Shown piece by piece: positions 27,207-35,790 of a stretch of DNA of 64,000 nucleotides (positions within the stretch are counted from its first letter, which is position 1; each line of letters opens with the position of its first letter). The DNA is taken from NCBI RefSeq assembly GCF_016863555.1, contig NZ_BOPC01000030.1:1-64000 (forward strand), read 5' to 3'. The position numbers and the translations under genes are program-made. The notes below the pieces were generated by a model. The model was given only the letters and a program-made list of their open reading frames with translations. It did not search any database and was not told the origin of the DNA. Source of the DNA: Micromonospora qiuiae (lineage in GTDB: Bacteria; Actinomycetota; Actinomycetes; Mycobacteriales; Micromonosporaceae).

Positions 27207-29396
27207 ATGGCCACCCGCACGCCGCTGTCGCGGCTGTTCACCGTCCTGCTGGCCGGCGTCCTCGCCGGCGTCGTGCTGGCGGTCGCCGCACTGCCGGGCA
27301 ACCTTCTGCTCGGCTTCGCCGCCAAGGCGGCACTCGGTGAGTACGCGGCGCTGCCGGACGCGCTGCGCACCCCGGCCACCCCGCAGCGCTCATACCTCTA
27401 CGCCAACGACGGCACGACGTTGATCACCACGTTCTACGACGTCAACCGCAGCGACGTGACGCTGGCGGAGATCGCGCCGGTGATGCGGCAGGCGATCGTG
27501 GCCGCCGAGGACCGGCGCTTCTACGACCACGGCGGGGTCGACCTGCGCGGCATGCTGCGGGCCCTGGTCACCAACGTCACCTCCGGCAGCGCCGAGCAGG
27601 GTGGCTCGACGCTGACCATGCAGTACGTGCGCAACGTGCTCAAGACCGACCCGAGCCGCACCGCCGAGGAGCGGGCCGCGGCCACCGAGACGACCATCGG
27701 GCGCAAGCTCCAGGAGATCCGGTACGCCAACGCCCTGGAACAGCTGCTCAGCAAGGACGAGATCCTCAACCGCTACCTGAACATCGCGTACTTCGGCTCC
27801 GGGGCGTACGGTATCGCCGCCGCGAGCCAGCGCTACTTCTCCAAGCCGCCGGCGGAGCTGACCCTCGCCGAGGCGGCGTTGCTCGCCGGCCTGGTGCAGG
27901 CGCCGGAGGCGTACAGCCCGATCGACGGTGACGCCGAGGCGGCGTTGGCCCGGCGGGCGTACGTGCTGGACTCGATGGCCGCGACCGGGGCGATCACCGT
28001 CGAGCAGGCCGCCCGGGCCAAGGCCGAGGAACTGGCGCTGAACCCGAGCGCGCAGGCCAACGGGTGCGCCGCCACCGCCGGCGCCCAGGACGGGTCGGGG
28101 TTCTTCTGCGACTACCTGCACCGGTGGTGGCTGGAGCAGCCCGAGTTCGGCGACACCGTCGCCGAGCGCGAGCAGGCGCTGCGCCGGGGTGGCTACAGCG
28201 TGGTCACCACGCTCGACCCGCAGGTCCAGGCCACCGCGCAGCGGCAGGCCACCGGCGTGTACGGGTACGACAACCCCCGTGCCCTGCCGATCGCCGCGGT
28301 CGAGCCCGGCACCGGCCGGATCCTCGCGATGGCGGTCAACCGGCACTACAGCCTCGACGCCAACCCCGACGGGCAGCTCAACTACCCGAACACGGTCAAC
28401 CCGCTGATCTCCGGCGGCGGCAGCGTCGCCGGCTACCAGGCAGGCTCGACGTTCAAGCTGTTCACCCTCCTCGCCGCGCTGGAGTCCGGCCGGCCCCTCG
28501 CGACCGGGTTCGACGCGCCCAGCCGACTGCCCACCCGGTACGCGGCCGGCGACGACGAGAGCAGCTGCGACGGCCGGTGGTGCCCGGCCAACGCCAACCC
28601 GCAGTGGATGGACGGCTACCGGATGATGTGGGACGGCTTCGGCCGCTCGGTGAACACGTACTTCGTCTGGCTGGCCGAGCAGGTCGGCCAGGACAAGGTG
28701 GTCGAGATGGCGCAGCGGCTCGGCATCACCTTCCGGGCCGAGGCCGATGCGAACTTCGCCGAGAACGACGCGGCCAACTGGGGGGCGTTCGGCCTCGGCG
28801 TGGCCGCCACCACCCCGCTCGACCTGGCCAACGCGTACGCGACCGTGGCGGCGGAGGGGACGTACTGCTCGCCGGTGCCGGTGCTGTCGGTGACCGCGCC
28901 GGACGGTCAGCGGCTGCCGGTCGGCGACCCGTCCTGCCGGCAGGTGCTCGACCCCGACGTGGCCCGGGCCGCCACCGACGCGGCGCGCTGCCCGGTGGGC
29001 CAGCAGTCCGCGTTCGGGCAGTGCAACGGCGGCACCGCCACCGCCGTGGGCCGGATCTTCGGCGGCCGGCCGGTGGCCGGCAAGACCGGCAGCTCCGACC
29101 AGGGCGCCACCTCGAGTTTCGTCGGGTTCACCCCGCAGGTCGCGGTGGCCGGCATCGCCGCCAACCCGGACGACCCGACCGACCCGGTCGGCGCGGTGCA
29201 GGCCCGGGTGATCGAGGCGGTCGCGAGGACCATCGTGGCGGCGGTCGACGGTCAGCCGGCGGAGTCGTTCACCGCGCCCAGCCGCGCCCTGGTCGGCGAC
29301 CCGCGCCGCCCGGTCGAACGCGACCCCGTAACCGAACGCCGCTCACCCGACGACCGCCTGTCGGACCTGCGCCGCTGGTTCCAGAACCGCAGCTGA
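27207..29396 (+). CDS. class A penicillin-binding protein (GT51 + transpeptidase)
   Basis: Bifunctional peptidoglycan synthase, 729 residues, anchored by one N-terminal helix (about 10-32). The GT51 domain has EDRRFYDHGG (catalytic Glu near 101), GGSTLTMQYVRN and the second Glu region NRYLNIAYFG. The transpeptidase domain has the serine motif STFK (S414), SVN and KTGSS (K626). The start could be ATG 27207 or GTG 27201, neither with a clear ribosome site. No PASTA domain. Cys pairs around 285, 300 and in the transpeptidase domain may form disulfides outside the membrane. Confidence 0.92.
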   Translation: MATRTPLSRLFTVLLAGVLAGVVLAVAALPGNLLLGFAAKAALGEYAALPDALRTPATPQRSYLYANDGTTLITTFYDVNRSDVTLAEIAPVMRQAIVAAEDRRFYDHGGVDLRGMLRALVTNVTSGSAEQGGSTLTMQYVRNVLKTDPSRTAEERAAATETTIGRKLQEIRYANALEQLLSKDEILNRYLNIAYFGSGAYGIAAASQRYFSKPPAELTLAEAALLAGLVQAPEAYSPIDGDAEAALARRAYVLDSMAATGAITVEQAARAKAEELALNPSAQANGCAATAGAQDGSGFFCDYLHRWWLEQPEFGDTVAEREQALRRGGYSVVTTLDPQVQATAQRQATGVYGYDNPRALPIAAVEPGTGRILAMAVNRHYSLDANPDGQLNYPNTVNPLISGGGSVAGYQAGSTFKLFTLLAALESGRPLATGFDAPSRLPTRYAAGDDESSCDGRWCPANANPQWMDGYRMMWDGFGRSVNTYFVWLAEQVGQDKVVEMAQRLGITFRAEADANFAENDAANWGAFGLGVAATTPLDLANAYATVAAEGTYCSPVPVLSVTAPDGQRLPVGDPSCRQVLDPDVARAATDAARCPVGQQSAFGQCNGGTATAVGRIFGGRPVAGKTGSSDQGATSSFVGFTPQVAVAGIAANPDDPTDPVGAVQARVIEAVARTIVAAVDGQPAESFTAPSRALVGDPRRPVERDPVTERRSPDDRLSDLRRWFQNRS

Positions 29397-29407
29397 CCCG
29401 CCCCCGC

Positions 29408-29446
29408 GTTGATCATGAGGTCAGCGGCGCTAACCTCATGATCAAC
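29408..29446. terminator. perfect 14-bp hairpin between convergent genes
   Basis: GTTGATCATGAGGT (29408-29421) pairs perfectly with ACCTCATGATCAAC (29433-29446) around 11 bases. It lies 12 bases past the PBP stop codon and ahead of the stop of the minus-strand secreted protein, so it most likely terminates both. Its arms are AT-richer than other hairpins here and form a third palindrome type. Confidence 0.75.
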
Positions 29447-29486
29447 CATGCGTTGGCCGTTCAGGGGCGGAGTTGGCCTTCGTCGG

Positions 29487-29858
29487 CTACCAGGTGATGA
29501 TCCACTGGCTGCCGCCGGTCGTGCCCTTTGCGCCCAGCCCGATTCCGGACTGGGCGCCGTTGTACCAAGCGCTACCGACGGCCCTGCCCGACCGGATGTC
29601 GATGACAGTGAGTTGTTCCCAACCGCGAGCGCCCCACTCCCACCAATCGCAAGTGCCCGGGGTCACGATCCGGGAGGAGATGAGCGAGGAGGAGTTCACC
29701 ACGGCGGAGTAGTCGCCCTGGGCGCACAACTGAACCCAGCCCTTCTTGATCGTCGATGCGGAGGCCGGGCCTGCCGTGCTGAAGGTAAGCCCAGCAGTCA
29801 GCGCTCCCACGGCGACGACCGCAGCCGCTGCCTGCCTGGATTTCCGGAACGATCCCAT
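29487..29858 (-). CDS. small secreted protein of unknown function
   Basis: 123 residues starting at ATG 29858 with AGAGGA upstream. A clear signal peptide (GSFRKSRQAAAAVVAVGALT ... ASA, cleavage near residue 34) precedes a mature part of about 89 residues rich in Trp and Gly, with a Cys pair (QLCAQGDY, PGTCDWWEWG). It resembles small carbohydrate- or cell-wall-associated extracellular proteins but no family can be named. Confidence 0.7.
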   Translation of the reverse strand: MGSFRKSRQAAAAVVAVGALTAGLTFSTAGPASASTIKKGWVQLCAQGDYSAVVNSSSLISSRIVTPGTCDWWEWGARGWEQLTVIDIRSGRAVGSAWYNGAQSGIGLGAKGTTGGSQWIITW

Positions 29859-30097
29859 GCCACATCCTCTCAGAGAAATCCCTTGGGGATCCTTTCTGAA
29901 GATGTCGACGTTCGCGATCGTCGGAAGGTTCAAAGGGAGTTTCGCGCGGCCGGGTCCGGCTGGCGCTCAGGGCCGGACGCCTCAGCTTCCGTCCGGTTCA
30001 AGTGGCAATGCTCTCATTTTGCCTGGTAGCTGGCAAAGCATGCCTTCGATTAGCGTGATCGACGCCCATTGGAAGGCGACAGAAGGAGTCTGGCTCC

Positions 30098-30442
30098 ATG
30101 AAACGGCGCATTCTTGGCAGATTGATGGCGGCGGTGACAATTATGGCCGCTGGGGTGGCTGCTCTGCCCTCGCCCGCTTCTGCGGCAAATGAGCGAATCG
30201 ACGTGTGGCTCGACGCGGGATTCAACGGCCATCGCACGATCATCATGGGGAACAACCCGGATCTCCGCCGGAGCGGCATCGACAACGCTATCTCCAGTTT
30301 GCGTGTGCACAGCGGCAGGTGGTGCCTCTTTGATGGCTACAACTACACCAAGTCATTCATTGATGTTGTCCCGGGGGAGCAGATTGCCGATCTGACCACC
30401 CGCAACGGCAACGACAAGATCAGTTCCATACGGCTTTGCTGA
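30098..30442 (+). CDS. secreted peptidase inhibitor I36 / beta-gamma-crystallin-like protein
   Basis: 114 residues with a signal peptide ending SPASA near residue 29. The mature part has the pattern INVWLDAGFNGHR-like (residues ANERIDVWLDAGFNGHR), DNAISSLRV and DKISSIRLC, which matches the I36 inhibitor (SMI-type) and microbial beta-gamma-crystallin fold; two Cys (WCLFDG, RLC) probably bond. GGAG precedes ATG 30098. Likely extracellular; a protease-inhibitor role is by family only. Confidence 0.75.
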   Translation: MKRRILGRLMAAVTIMAAGVAALPSPASAANERIDVWLDAGFNGHRTIIMGNNPDLRRSGIDNAISSLRVHSGRWCLFDGYNYTKSFIDVVPGEQIADLTTRNGNDKISSIRLC

Positions 30443-30537
30443 GCAGGTGATCAAGCAGGGCGATCTCGACGCAGCCCTGGCAAGGTCTGGGCTGTCCGGC
30501 TTGATGCGTTTCATGAGATGCGCCCTTGCTGAATGGT

Positions 30538-30603
30538 GGCAGGGCGGGCATGTCGATTCATCGCCTCGTTTGATCGACCGAGGTGAGTCGTGCCCGCTCT
30601 GCC
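30538..30603. terminator. long hairpin between convergent genes
   Basis: GGCAGGGCGGGCA (30538-30550) pairs with TGCCCGCTCTGCC (30591-30603) with one mismatch, and inner CCTCG/CGAGG arms extend the fold. It lies between the I36-like gene and the lectin remnant on the opposite strand. Confidence 0.65.
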
Positions 30604-30620
30604 GTCATCGCTGATCTGGT

Positions 30621-30872
30621 TCAGCTCAGGACCCAGATCTGGTTGTTCCCGCGGTTGCACGGGAGGGCATAGGTCCACCCCGTGCTGTTGCTGTCCAGGC
30701 ACCAGCCGGTACGTTCGTTCTGAACATACGTGGTCGATCCGGTCAACCACCAGGCCAGGTATTTGTTATCCGTCGTGCTGCATTCTGCGGTGTAGACATC
30801 CCCGTTGTTGTTGGTGCCCAGACACCTGCCGGTGGCGAGATTCTGAAGCCGGTCGCGGGTTTCCCACACGTC
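30621..30872 (-). pseudogene. ricin-type beta-trefoil lectin remnant
   Basis: About 83 codons read DRLQNLATGRCLGTNNNGDV ... NERTGWCLDSNSTGWTYALP ... NQIWVLS, two beta-trefoil repeats of a ricin-type carbohydrate-binding domain, with the usual Cys pairs. There is no signal peptide, and the upstream part of the same frame overlaps the neighbouring 71-residue gene in another frame without conserved features. A full domain needs about 125 residues plus a secretion signal, so this looks like the 3' end of a lost gene. Confidence 0.6.
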
Positions 30873-30885
30873 GCCTGGGCGATGT

Positions 30886-31101
30886 TCACTTCCTCTCGTA
30901 CATCTGAAGTCCGTTGCCAATCGCGAAGAAGGTCGGAGCCCATTCGCCGATAAAAATTCCCCACCGATCCGCGCGTTCGATGCCGGCGCGCTCGAATCGC
31001 TTGGACAGCAGCCAGCTTGTGAACGCCAGCCCAACACTCGCCATGCCGGCCATGTAGCAGTGTTCCGCCCTCAGCCCCGAATCGTGCAACTTCTTCAACA
31101 T
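30886..31101 (-). CDS. small conserved membrane-associated protein, 71 residues
   Basis: ATG 31101 opens MLKKLHDSGLRAEHCYMAGM, followed by a hydrophobic stretch ASVGLAFTSWLLS, a basic segment SKRFERAGIERADRW and GIFIGEWAPTFFAIGNGLQM. One weak membrane helix is likely. Codon use is plausible and AGGGAGTCAGG lies upstream. It looks like a known actinobacterial small hypothetical family, but no function is assigned. Confidence 0.65.
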   Translation of the reverse strand: MLKKLHDSGLRAEHCYMAGMASVGLAFTSWLLSKRFERAGIERADRWGIFIGEWAPTFFAIGNGLQMYERK

Positions 31102-31336
31102 CGACCTGACTCCCTCATGCGCCGTGTAGAGGTGGCAACCACCATGGGCCGTGCGCGGTTACCCCGCAAACTGCGAGCTACACAACCCTCGGTCTAGGCG
31201 ACCAGCTTGCCGCGCCCCGAGCGCCGGCTCGCGGCGCTCGGCGGCCATGGTCTGGCTGTACTCGGGGCTGGGTGTTTGGCGGGGAAAGTAACGGGAAGTC
31301 CGCCGCAGCCGGGTTGGCCCGCGGAGAGGAAACACG

Positions 31337-31813
31337 TTGTCACTGCTGGTGGAATTGGTCATCTGGTGGGTTGCCCTGACCGTCGGATGGGTCGCCACCG
31401 TCTCCCCGCTGACCCTCGCCGAGCTGCTGGTCGGTGCTGCCTGCGCACTCGTCTGCGCAGTCGTCGCGGTGAGCAGCCGGCGGGCGCTCGGACACCGCTG
31501 GCGGCCGGACGTGCGGTGGCTGGCCTGGTTGGGCCGGCTGGCCGTGGCCGTACCTGTCGACACGGCTCGCCTGCTGGTGCAGGTCACGCCGCGGATGCTT
31601 GCCGGCAGGGACGTACCCGGCCGGCTGGTCCGGCTCCGCCCGCCCACGGACGAGGCTGCCTCCCGCGCGGCGTTCCGTCGGGCATGGGGCACCTTCGTGC
31701 TTTCCGCCACGCCCAGCAGCGTCGTCGTCGACTGGCCCCCGGACGGGGCGCCGGTCGTGCTGCATCTGCTCGGGTCGGGGCAGGTGTCGACGGGGAAGAC
31801 GGTCGTCAGGTGA
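31337..31813 (+). CDS. cation/proton antiporter subunit E (MrpE/MnhE/MbhA-like)
   Basis: 158-residue membrane subunit, first of a seven-gene operon for an Mrp/Mbh-type monovalent cation/proton antiporter. Two membrane helices at the N-terminus, then the soluble MNHE domain with GTFVLSATPSSVVVDWPPD near residue 115. The start is TTG 31337, supported by GAGAGGAAA 5 bases upstream. Its stop overlaps the next gene as GTGA. Confidence 0.88.
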   Translation: MSLLVELVIWWVALTVGWVATVSPLTLAELLVGAACALVCAVVAVSSRRALGHRWRPDVRWLAWLGRLAVAVPVDTARLLVQVTPRMLAGRDVPGRLVRLRPPTDEAASRAAFRRAWGTFVLSATPSSVVVDWPPDGAPVVLHLLGSGQVSTGKTVVR

Positions 31814-32064
31814 ACCTCTGGCTGGCGGCCGGTCTGGCGCTGATGGTCGCGGGGTTGGGCCCGGCGCTGTACCTGGGCGCACGCGGCGACGCGCTGCAGC
31901 GACTCATCGGCCTCGAGCTGTCCAGCACCCTCACCGTGCTGATCCTTCTCCTGCTGGCCAGCGGCTTCGATCAGTTGTCGTACCTGATCGCGCCCCTGGT
32001 CTTGGCCGTGCTGTCGTTCGCCGGCATCCTGGTCTTCACCCGGCTCCTGGCGCCACAGCGATGA
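31810..32064 (+). CDS. antiporter subunit F (MrpF/MbhB-like)
   Basis: 84 residues, three membrane helices. Starts GTG 31810 (VNLWLAAGLALMVAGLGPAL). The segment RGDALQRLIGLELSSTLTVL corresponds to the conserved MrpF region. It overlaps the genes on both sides by 4 bases. Confidence 0.85.
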   Translation: MNLWLAAGLALMVAGLGPALYLGARGDALQRLIGLELSSTLTVLILLLLASGFDQLSYLIAPLVLAVLSFAGILVFTRLLAPQR

Positions 32065-32369
32065 CCGGCGTCGGGTCACTCGCGGCCATCCTCGTCACGG
32101 CGGGGGTGCTGGTCTGCGTGGCGTCGGTGCTGGGGATCCTGCTCCCGCGCAACGTGCTGCGCCGGATCCACTTCCTGACGCCGGTGACCTCCGTCGGCGC
32201 GCCGCTCGTCGGTGTCGGCCTGGCCGTCGACAGCGGATGGCACCTGCCCACCGCGTTGATCCTGTTCACCACGCTGGTTCTCGTCGTGACGGGGCCTGTG
32301 CTGGCTGCAGCGACCGGCCGCGTCGCCGCCCAATGGCAGAAGCTGGTCCCTGCGGAGTCCCCGGAATGA
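32061..32369 (+). CDS. antiporter subunit G (MrpG/MbhC-like)
   Basis: 102 residues, three membrane helices, with the family motif LGILLPRNVLRRIHFLTPVTSVGAP-like stretch (LRRIHFLTPVTSVG near residue 34). ATG 32061 overlaps the F subunit stop; its own stop overlaps the next start (ATGA). Confidence 0.87.
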   Translation: MTGVGSLAAILVTAGVLVCVASVLGILLPRNVLRRIHFLTPVTSVGAPLVGVGLAVDSGWHLPTALILFTTLVLVVTGPVLAAATGRVAAQWQKLVPAESPE

Positions 32370-32608
32370 GCGCCGTCCTGATCGTGGTGGCCCTGACGCT
32401 GGTGGCGGTGGGCGCGACCGCCGTCGTCTTCACCCCCGAGCCGGCCCGCCAGGCGGTCACCCTGTCGGTCTTCGGCATCCTGCTCACGTTGCTGTTCTTC
32501 GTGCTGCAGGCGCCTGACGTCGCGCTGTCGCAGCTCGTCGTCGGCACCGCGTTGGTGCCGCTCATGGTCATGCTCACCGTACACAAAATCAACCAGAGGC
32601 ATCGATGA
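32366..32608 (+). CDS. MbhD-like antiporter subunit (DUF4040)
   Basis: 80 residues, two to three membrane helices. It carries the MbhD/DUF4040 motif FGILLTLLFFVLQAPDVALSQ and VGTALVPLMVML. In standard Mrp systems this segment is part of the C-terminus of the large MrpA subunit; here it is a free-standing gene, as in archaeal mbh operons. ATGA overlaps on both sides. Confidence 0.87.
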   Translation: MSAVLIVVALTLVAVGATAVVFTPEPARQAVTLSVFGILLTLLFFVLQAPDVALSQLVVGTALVPLMVMLTVHKINQRHR

Positions 32609-33357
32609 GCCGGCGGGCGCGGCTGCTCGTGTTCGCCCTCGGCGCGGCGGGTCTGGCGGTGATGTTCGCGTTCGCGGTCGCCGGCATGCCACCCTTCGGC
32701 ACATCCGAACACCCCTACCGCGATCTGGCCGTACCGGCCGCGCTACAGCACCGCACCGCGAACGTGGTGTCGTCGGTCAACTTCGACCAGCGGGCCCTGG
32801 ACACCCTCGGTGAAGAGGTGATCCTGCTGAGTTCGGTCATCGGTACCGCGGCGCTCCTGCGCCCGACCAGACGTGAGTCCCGGCGCCCGGCGACGCGAGG
32901 TGGCCGGGTGTCGGACAGCACCACCCTGCTGTCCTACCTGCTCCTCCCGGTGACTGTGCTGATCGGGTTGGACGTCGTGGTACACGGCCACCTGACACCC
33001 GGCGGCGGCTTTCAAGGCGGTGTCGTGCTGGCAACCGCCGTGCATCTGCTGTATCTGGCCGGACGGTACGAGAGTCTGCAGCGTCTCCGACCACTCAGCT
33101 GGTACGTCTGGACAGAAGGTCTCAGCGCCGCGTCCTTCGCCGTGCTCGGGCTCGTCGGTCTCGCGCTGGGGAGCGGCTTCCTGGCCAACATCGCGCCACT
33201 CGGCTCGTTCCAGAGCCTGCTGTCCGCCGGGACCGTGCCGATTCTCAACATCGTGACCGGCGCTGCGGTAGCTGGCGGTGGGGTGGTGCTGCTGGCGCAG
33301 TTCTTCGCGCAGGCCATCGGGACAACCCAGCTGCCAACCCGCAGGTCCACGAGCTGA
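32605..33357 (+). CDS. fused MbhE-MnhB antiporter subunit
   Basis: 250 residues. The N-terminal 90 residues match MbhE (MPPFG ... TANVVSSVNFDQRALDTLGEE), the second free piece of the MrpA C-terminus. After a hydrophilic linker (RPTRRESRRPATRGG) comes an MnhB domain (TTLLSYLLLPVTVLIG ... HGHLTPGGGFQGGVV). So MbhE and MrpB are fused in one chain. ATGA overlap with the preceding gene. Confidence 0.87.
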   Translation: MSRRARLLVFALGAAGLAVMFAFAVAGMPPFGTSEHPYRDLAVPAALQHRTANVVSSVNFDQRALDTLGEEVILLSSVIGTAALLRPTRRESRRPATRGGRVSDSTTLLSYLLLPVTVLIGLDVVVHGHLTPGGGFQGGVVLATAVHLLYLAGRYESLQRLRPLSWYVWTEGLSAASFAVLGLVGLALGSGFLANIAPLGSFQSLLSAGTVPILNIVTGAAVAGGGVVLLAQFFAQAIGTTQLPTRRSTS

Positions 33358-33368
33358 GGCGGGCGGCA

Positions 33369-33716
33369 GTGCGGATCTTCGCGTACGCCGTGGCCGGGTG
33401 GTTGGTCCTGGTCGGCGCAATGGGCATCCTTCGCAGTCGAAATCTCATCCAGGCGACGGTGTCCCTGTCCGTCGCGCAGTCGGGCACGTACGTACTCCTG
33501 CTGGCGATCGGATACCAGTGGGAAGGGAGGGCCCCCGTGTTCAGCCCGGGCTCGACGCCGACCAGCGATGTGGTGGATCCGGTCGTGCAGGCCATGGCGC
33601 TCACCGACATCGTGGTGTCGGCGACGGTCACGGCGCTGTTGCTCGCGCTCACCATCCAGATCGAGAAGACCCACCACACGGTCGATCCGGACAAGTTGCA
33701 GCAACTGAAGGGCTGA
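33369..33716 (+). CDS. antiporter subunit C (MrpC/NuoK-like)
   Basis: 115 residues, three membrane helices, NuoK fold: GILRSRNLIQATVSLSVAQSG in helix 2 and VVDPVVQAMALTDIVVSATVTALLLAL in helix 3, with the conserved PVVQAMALTDIVV. GTG 33369, 11 bases after the previous stop. Confidence 0.88.
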   Translation: MRIFAYAVAGWLVLVGAMGILRSRNLIQATVSLSVAQSGTYVLLLAIGYQWEGRAPVFSPGSTPTSDVVDPVVQAMALTDIVVSATVTALLLALTIQIEKTHHTVDPDKLQQLKG

Positions 33717-33717
33717 G

Positions 33718-35553
33718 GTGTACCGGGGGTCTGCCAGCGATCTCGCGCCACTCGCGGTCGCGCTGCCCATCGTGATGGCCTGTGTGGTCCTGGTCGTCCA
33801 GCGGTGGGCGTCACGCCGGCTGGCGGATCTGCTCGCCATGGTGGCGGCGGTCGCCGCGCTCGGCCTGTGCGTGGCACTGGTGGCCGCCGCAAAGGACGGG
33901 CGGGTGGTCACCTGGTCGGGTGGGTGGGAGCCCAGGGGCGGCCGGTCCGTGGGCGTCGTGCTGGTGGTCGACCAACTGGGCGCCGGTTTCGCGTGCCTCG
34001 CCGCCGGCCTGACCTGCTGCGCGTTGCTGTACAGCTGGCGGTACCTGGAAACCGCCCACGGCCACTACCACGCGCTGATGCTGCTGTTCCTGGCCGGGAT
34101 GATCGGATTCGTCCTCACCGGCGACCTGTTCAACATGTTCGTGTTCTTCGAACTGATGGGCGTCTCGGCCTTCGCGCTGGCCGGACTGCACATCGAGGAG
34201 CCGGACTCCGTGCAGGGCAGCCTCAACTTCGCTCTGATCAACTCTTTCGGGGCGTACCTGTCCCTGATGGGGATCGGGCTGCTGTACGCGCGCACCGGGC
34301 AACTCGGATTCGCCCAACTCGGCGCGAAGCTCGCCGGCCACCCGGCCGACGGGCTGATCGTCGGCGCGTTCGTGCTCGTCACCATCGGCTTCCTGGTCAA
34401 GGCGGCCATGGCCCCCATGCACTTCTGGCTGGCCGACGCGCATGCGGTCGCGCCCACACCGGTGTGCGTACTGATGTCCGGCGTCATGGTCGAGATGGGC
34501 GTCTACGCGCTGGCACGCGTGTACCTGACCGTCTTCGCCACCAGCATTCCGGCTCCGGTGGTGCAGCGCACCTTCCTCACCATGGGCCTGCTGACCGCCG
34601 CGGTCGGCAGCCTGATGTGCTTCGCCCAGCGTCACCTCAAACGGCTACTGGCGTACTCGACGATCGCGCACGTCGGCCTGTTCCTGATCGGGTTCGCCCT
34701 GCTGCGCCCCGACGGGCTGGCGGGCGTCGCCCTGTACGTGGTGGGCCACGCCGGCGTCAAAGGGGCGCTCTTCCTCCTCGTGGGCCTGCTCCTGGATCGC
34801 TTCCAGACCTTGGACGAAGGGAAGCTGTTCGGGCGTGTCGGCGGGCGTCACCCTGCCTGCTGGATGTTCCTGGTTGCCGCGCTGGCCCTGGCCGGCCTGC
34901 CGCCGTCCGGCCCCGGGCTGGGCAAGGCGATCACGGAAGAGGCCGCCTCCGCCGCCGGCTATCCCTGGCTCAGCGTGGTGTTCGTCCTCGTCTCGGCCGT
35001 CACCGGTGCGGCGGTGCTCCGCGCCGGGCTCCGCGTCTTCCTCGGGCAGGGACACCGGCCCGGACCGATCGAACCGGCACACCAGATCGGCGCGGAGCCG
35101 AAGAAGCCGGAAACCGAACATCCGCTACGACGAACGCCATCGACCATGCTGGTGGCGATCGGAGTGCTTCTTGCCGGAAGCGTCGTGGTGGGCGTGGTGC
35201 CCGCACTCGCCCAGGCGGTCGGTCACGGCGCTGGATTCTTCGGCGATCAGGCCGGATACGTCGACCAAGCCCTGTTCGCAGTGCCCGCGACCCCGGTCCC
35301 GGCGTCGCCCGCCACCTGGTGGAGCAGGTCGGGATTACTCCTCGGCGCGGCGTCAACCGTCCTTGCGGTGATCATCGCCGGCATCTCCCTGCACGTCGGT
35401 TCCCCTGAGCGTGGTCGGTTCCTGTCGCGGATGATCGCGGGTTTCGAGCTGGTACGACGGCTGCACTCCGGTCACATCGGTGACTACGTGGCGTGGTTGA
35501 TCTTCGGTGCCGCCATGCTCGCCGCGCTGATCGGTCTGCCGCTTCTTCCCTGA
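33718..35553 (+). CDS. antiporter subunit D (MrpD/NuoM/N-like), sole large subunit
   Basis: 611 residues, about 14 membrane helices of the NuoL/M/N proton-channel family. The key charged residues are present: Glu in FVFFELMGVSAFALAGL (helix 5), Lys in FLVKAAMAPMHFWLADAHA (helix 7) and Lys in RHLKRLLAYSTIAHVG (helix 8). The C-terminal 110 residues, after a charged loop (QIGAEPKKPETE), add two further helices. It is the last gene of the operon and the only NuoL-like protein in it, so no MrpA channel half is encoded. GTG 33718. Confidence 0.9.
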   Translation: MYRGSASDLAPLAVALPIVMACVVLVVQRWASRRLADLLAMVAAVAALGLCVALVAAAKDGRVVTWSGGWEPRGGRSVGVVLVVDQLGAGFACLAAGLTCCALLYSWRYLETAHGHYHALMLLFLAGMIGFVLTGDLFNMFVFFELMGVSAFALAGLHIEEPDSVQGSLNFALINSFGAYLSLMGIGLLYARTGQLGFAQLGAKLAGHPADGLIVGAFVLVTIGFLVKAAMAPMHFWLADAHAVAPTPVCVLMSGVMVEMGVYALARVYLTVFATSIPAPVVQRTFLTMGLLTAAVGSLMCFAQRHLKRLLAYSTIAHVGLFLIGFALLRPDGLAGVALYVVGHAGVKGALFLLVGLLLDRFQTLDEGKLFGRVGGRHPACWMFLVAALALAGLPPSGPGLGKAITEEAASAAGYPWLSVVFVLVSAVTGAAVLRAGLRVFLGQGHRPGPIEPAHQIGAEPKKPETEHPLRRTPSTMLVAIGVLLAGSVVVGVVPALAQAVGHGAGFFGDQAGYVDQALFAVPATPVPASPATWWSRSGLLLGAASTVLAVIIAGISLHVGSPERGRFLSRMIAGFELVRRLHSGHIGDYVAWLIFGAAMLAALIGLPLLP

Positions 35554-35620
35554 CCAACGGCGCCCCGCCGCCGCCCGCACGGCCCACGGCACTCCACTGT
35601 GGGCGGATCCTGCAGCACTC

Positions 35621-35651
35621 GATACATCCACATGTCTTGATATGTGGGCGG
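35621..35651. promoter_or_regulatory. inverted repeat before the esterase gene
   Basis: TCCACAT (35627-35633) and ATGTGGG (35642-35648) form an inverted repeat around TCTTGA-like spacer, within an AT-richer patch 140 bases before the esterase start. It could be an operator or part of the promoter; no regulator is identified. Confidence 0.35.
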
Positions 35652-35790
35652 TCACGCGATACGTTGCGAAGTGGGAGCCGGGGGCGCACTCAATTGTCAT
35701 GCAAGCTTCGTGATCCGGGCAACGCGACACCACCACCACGCTGCATCGCACCGCCTGCGCGTCGCATTGCGACGCGGAATGGAGTACACG

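Noticed and set aside
33804..35408. 534-codon frame inside the antiporter D gene
   Set aside because: Same-strand shadow in the +1 frame; very Arg-rich and lacks membrane helices.
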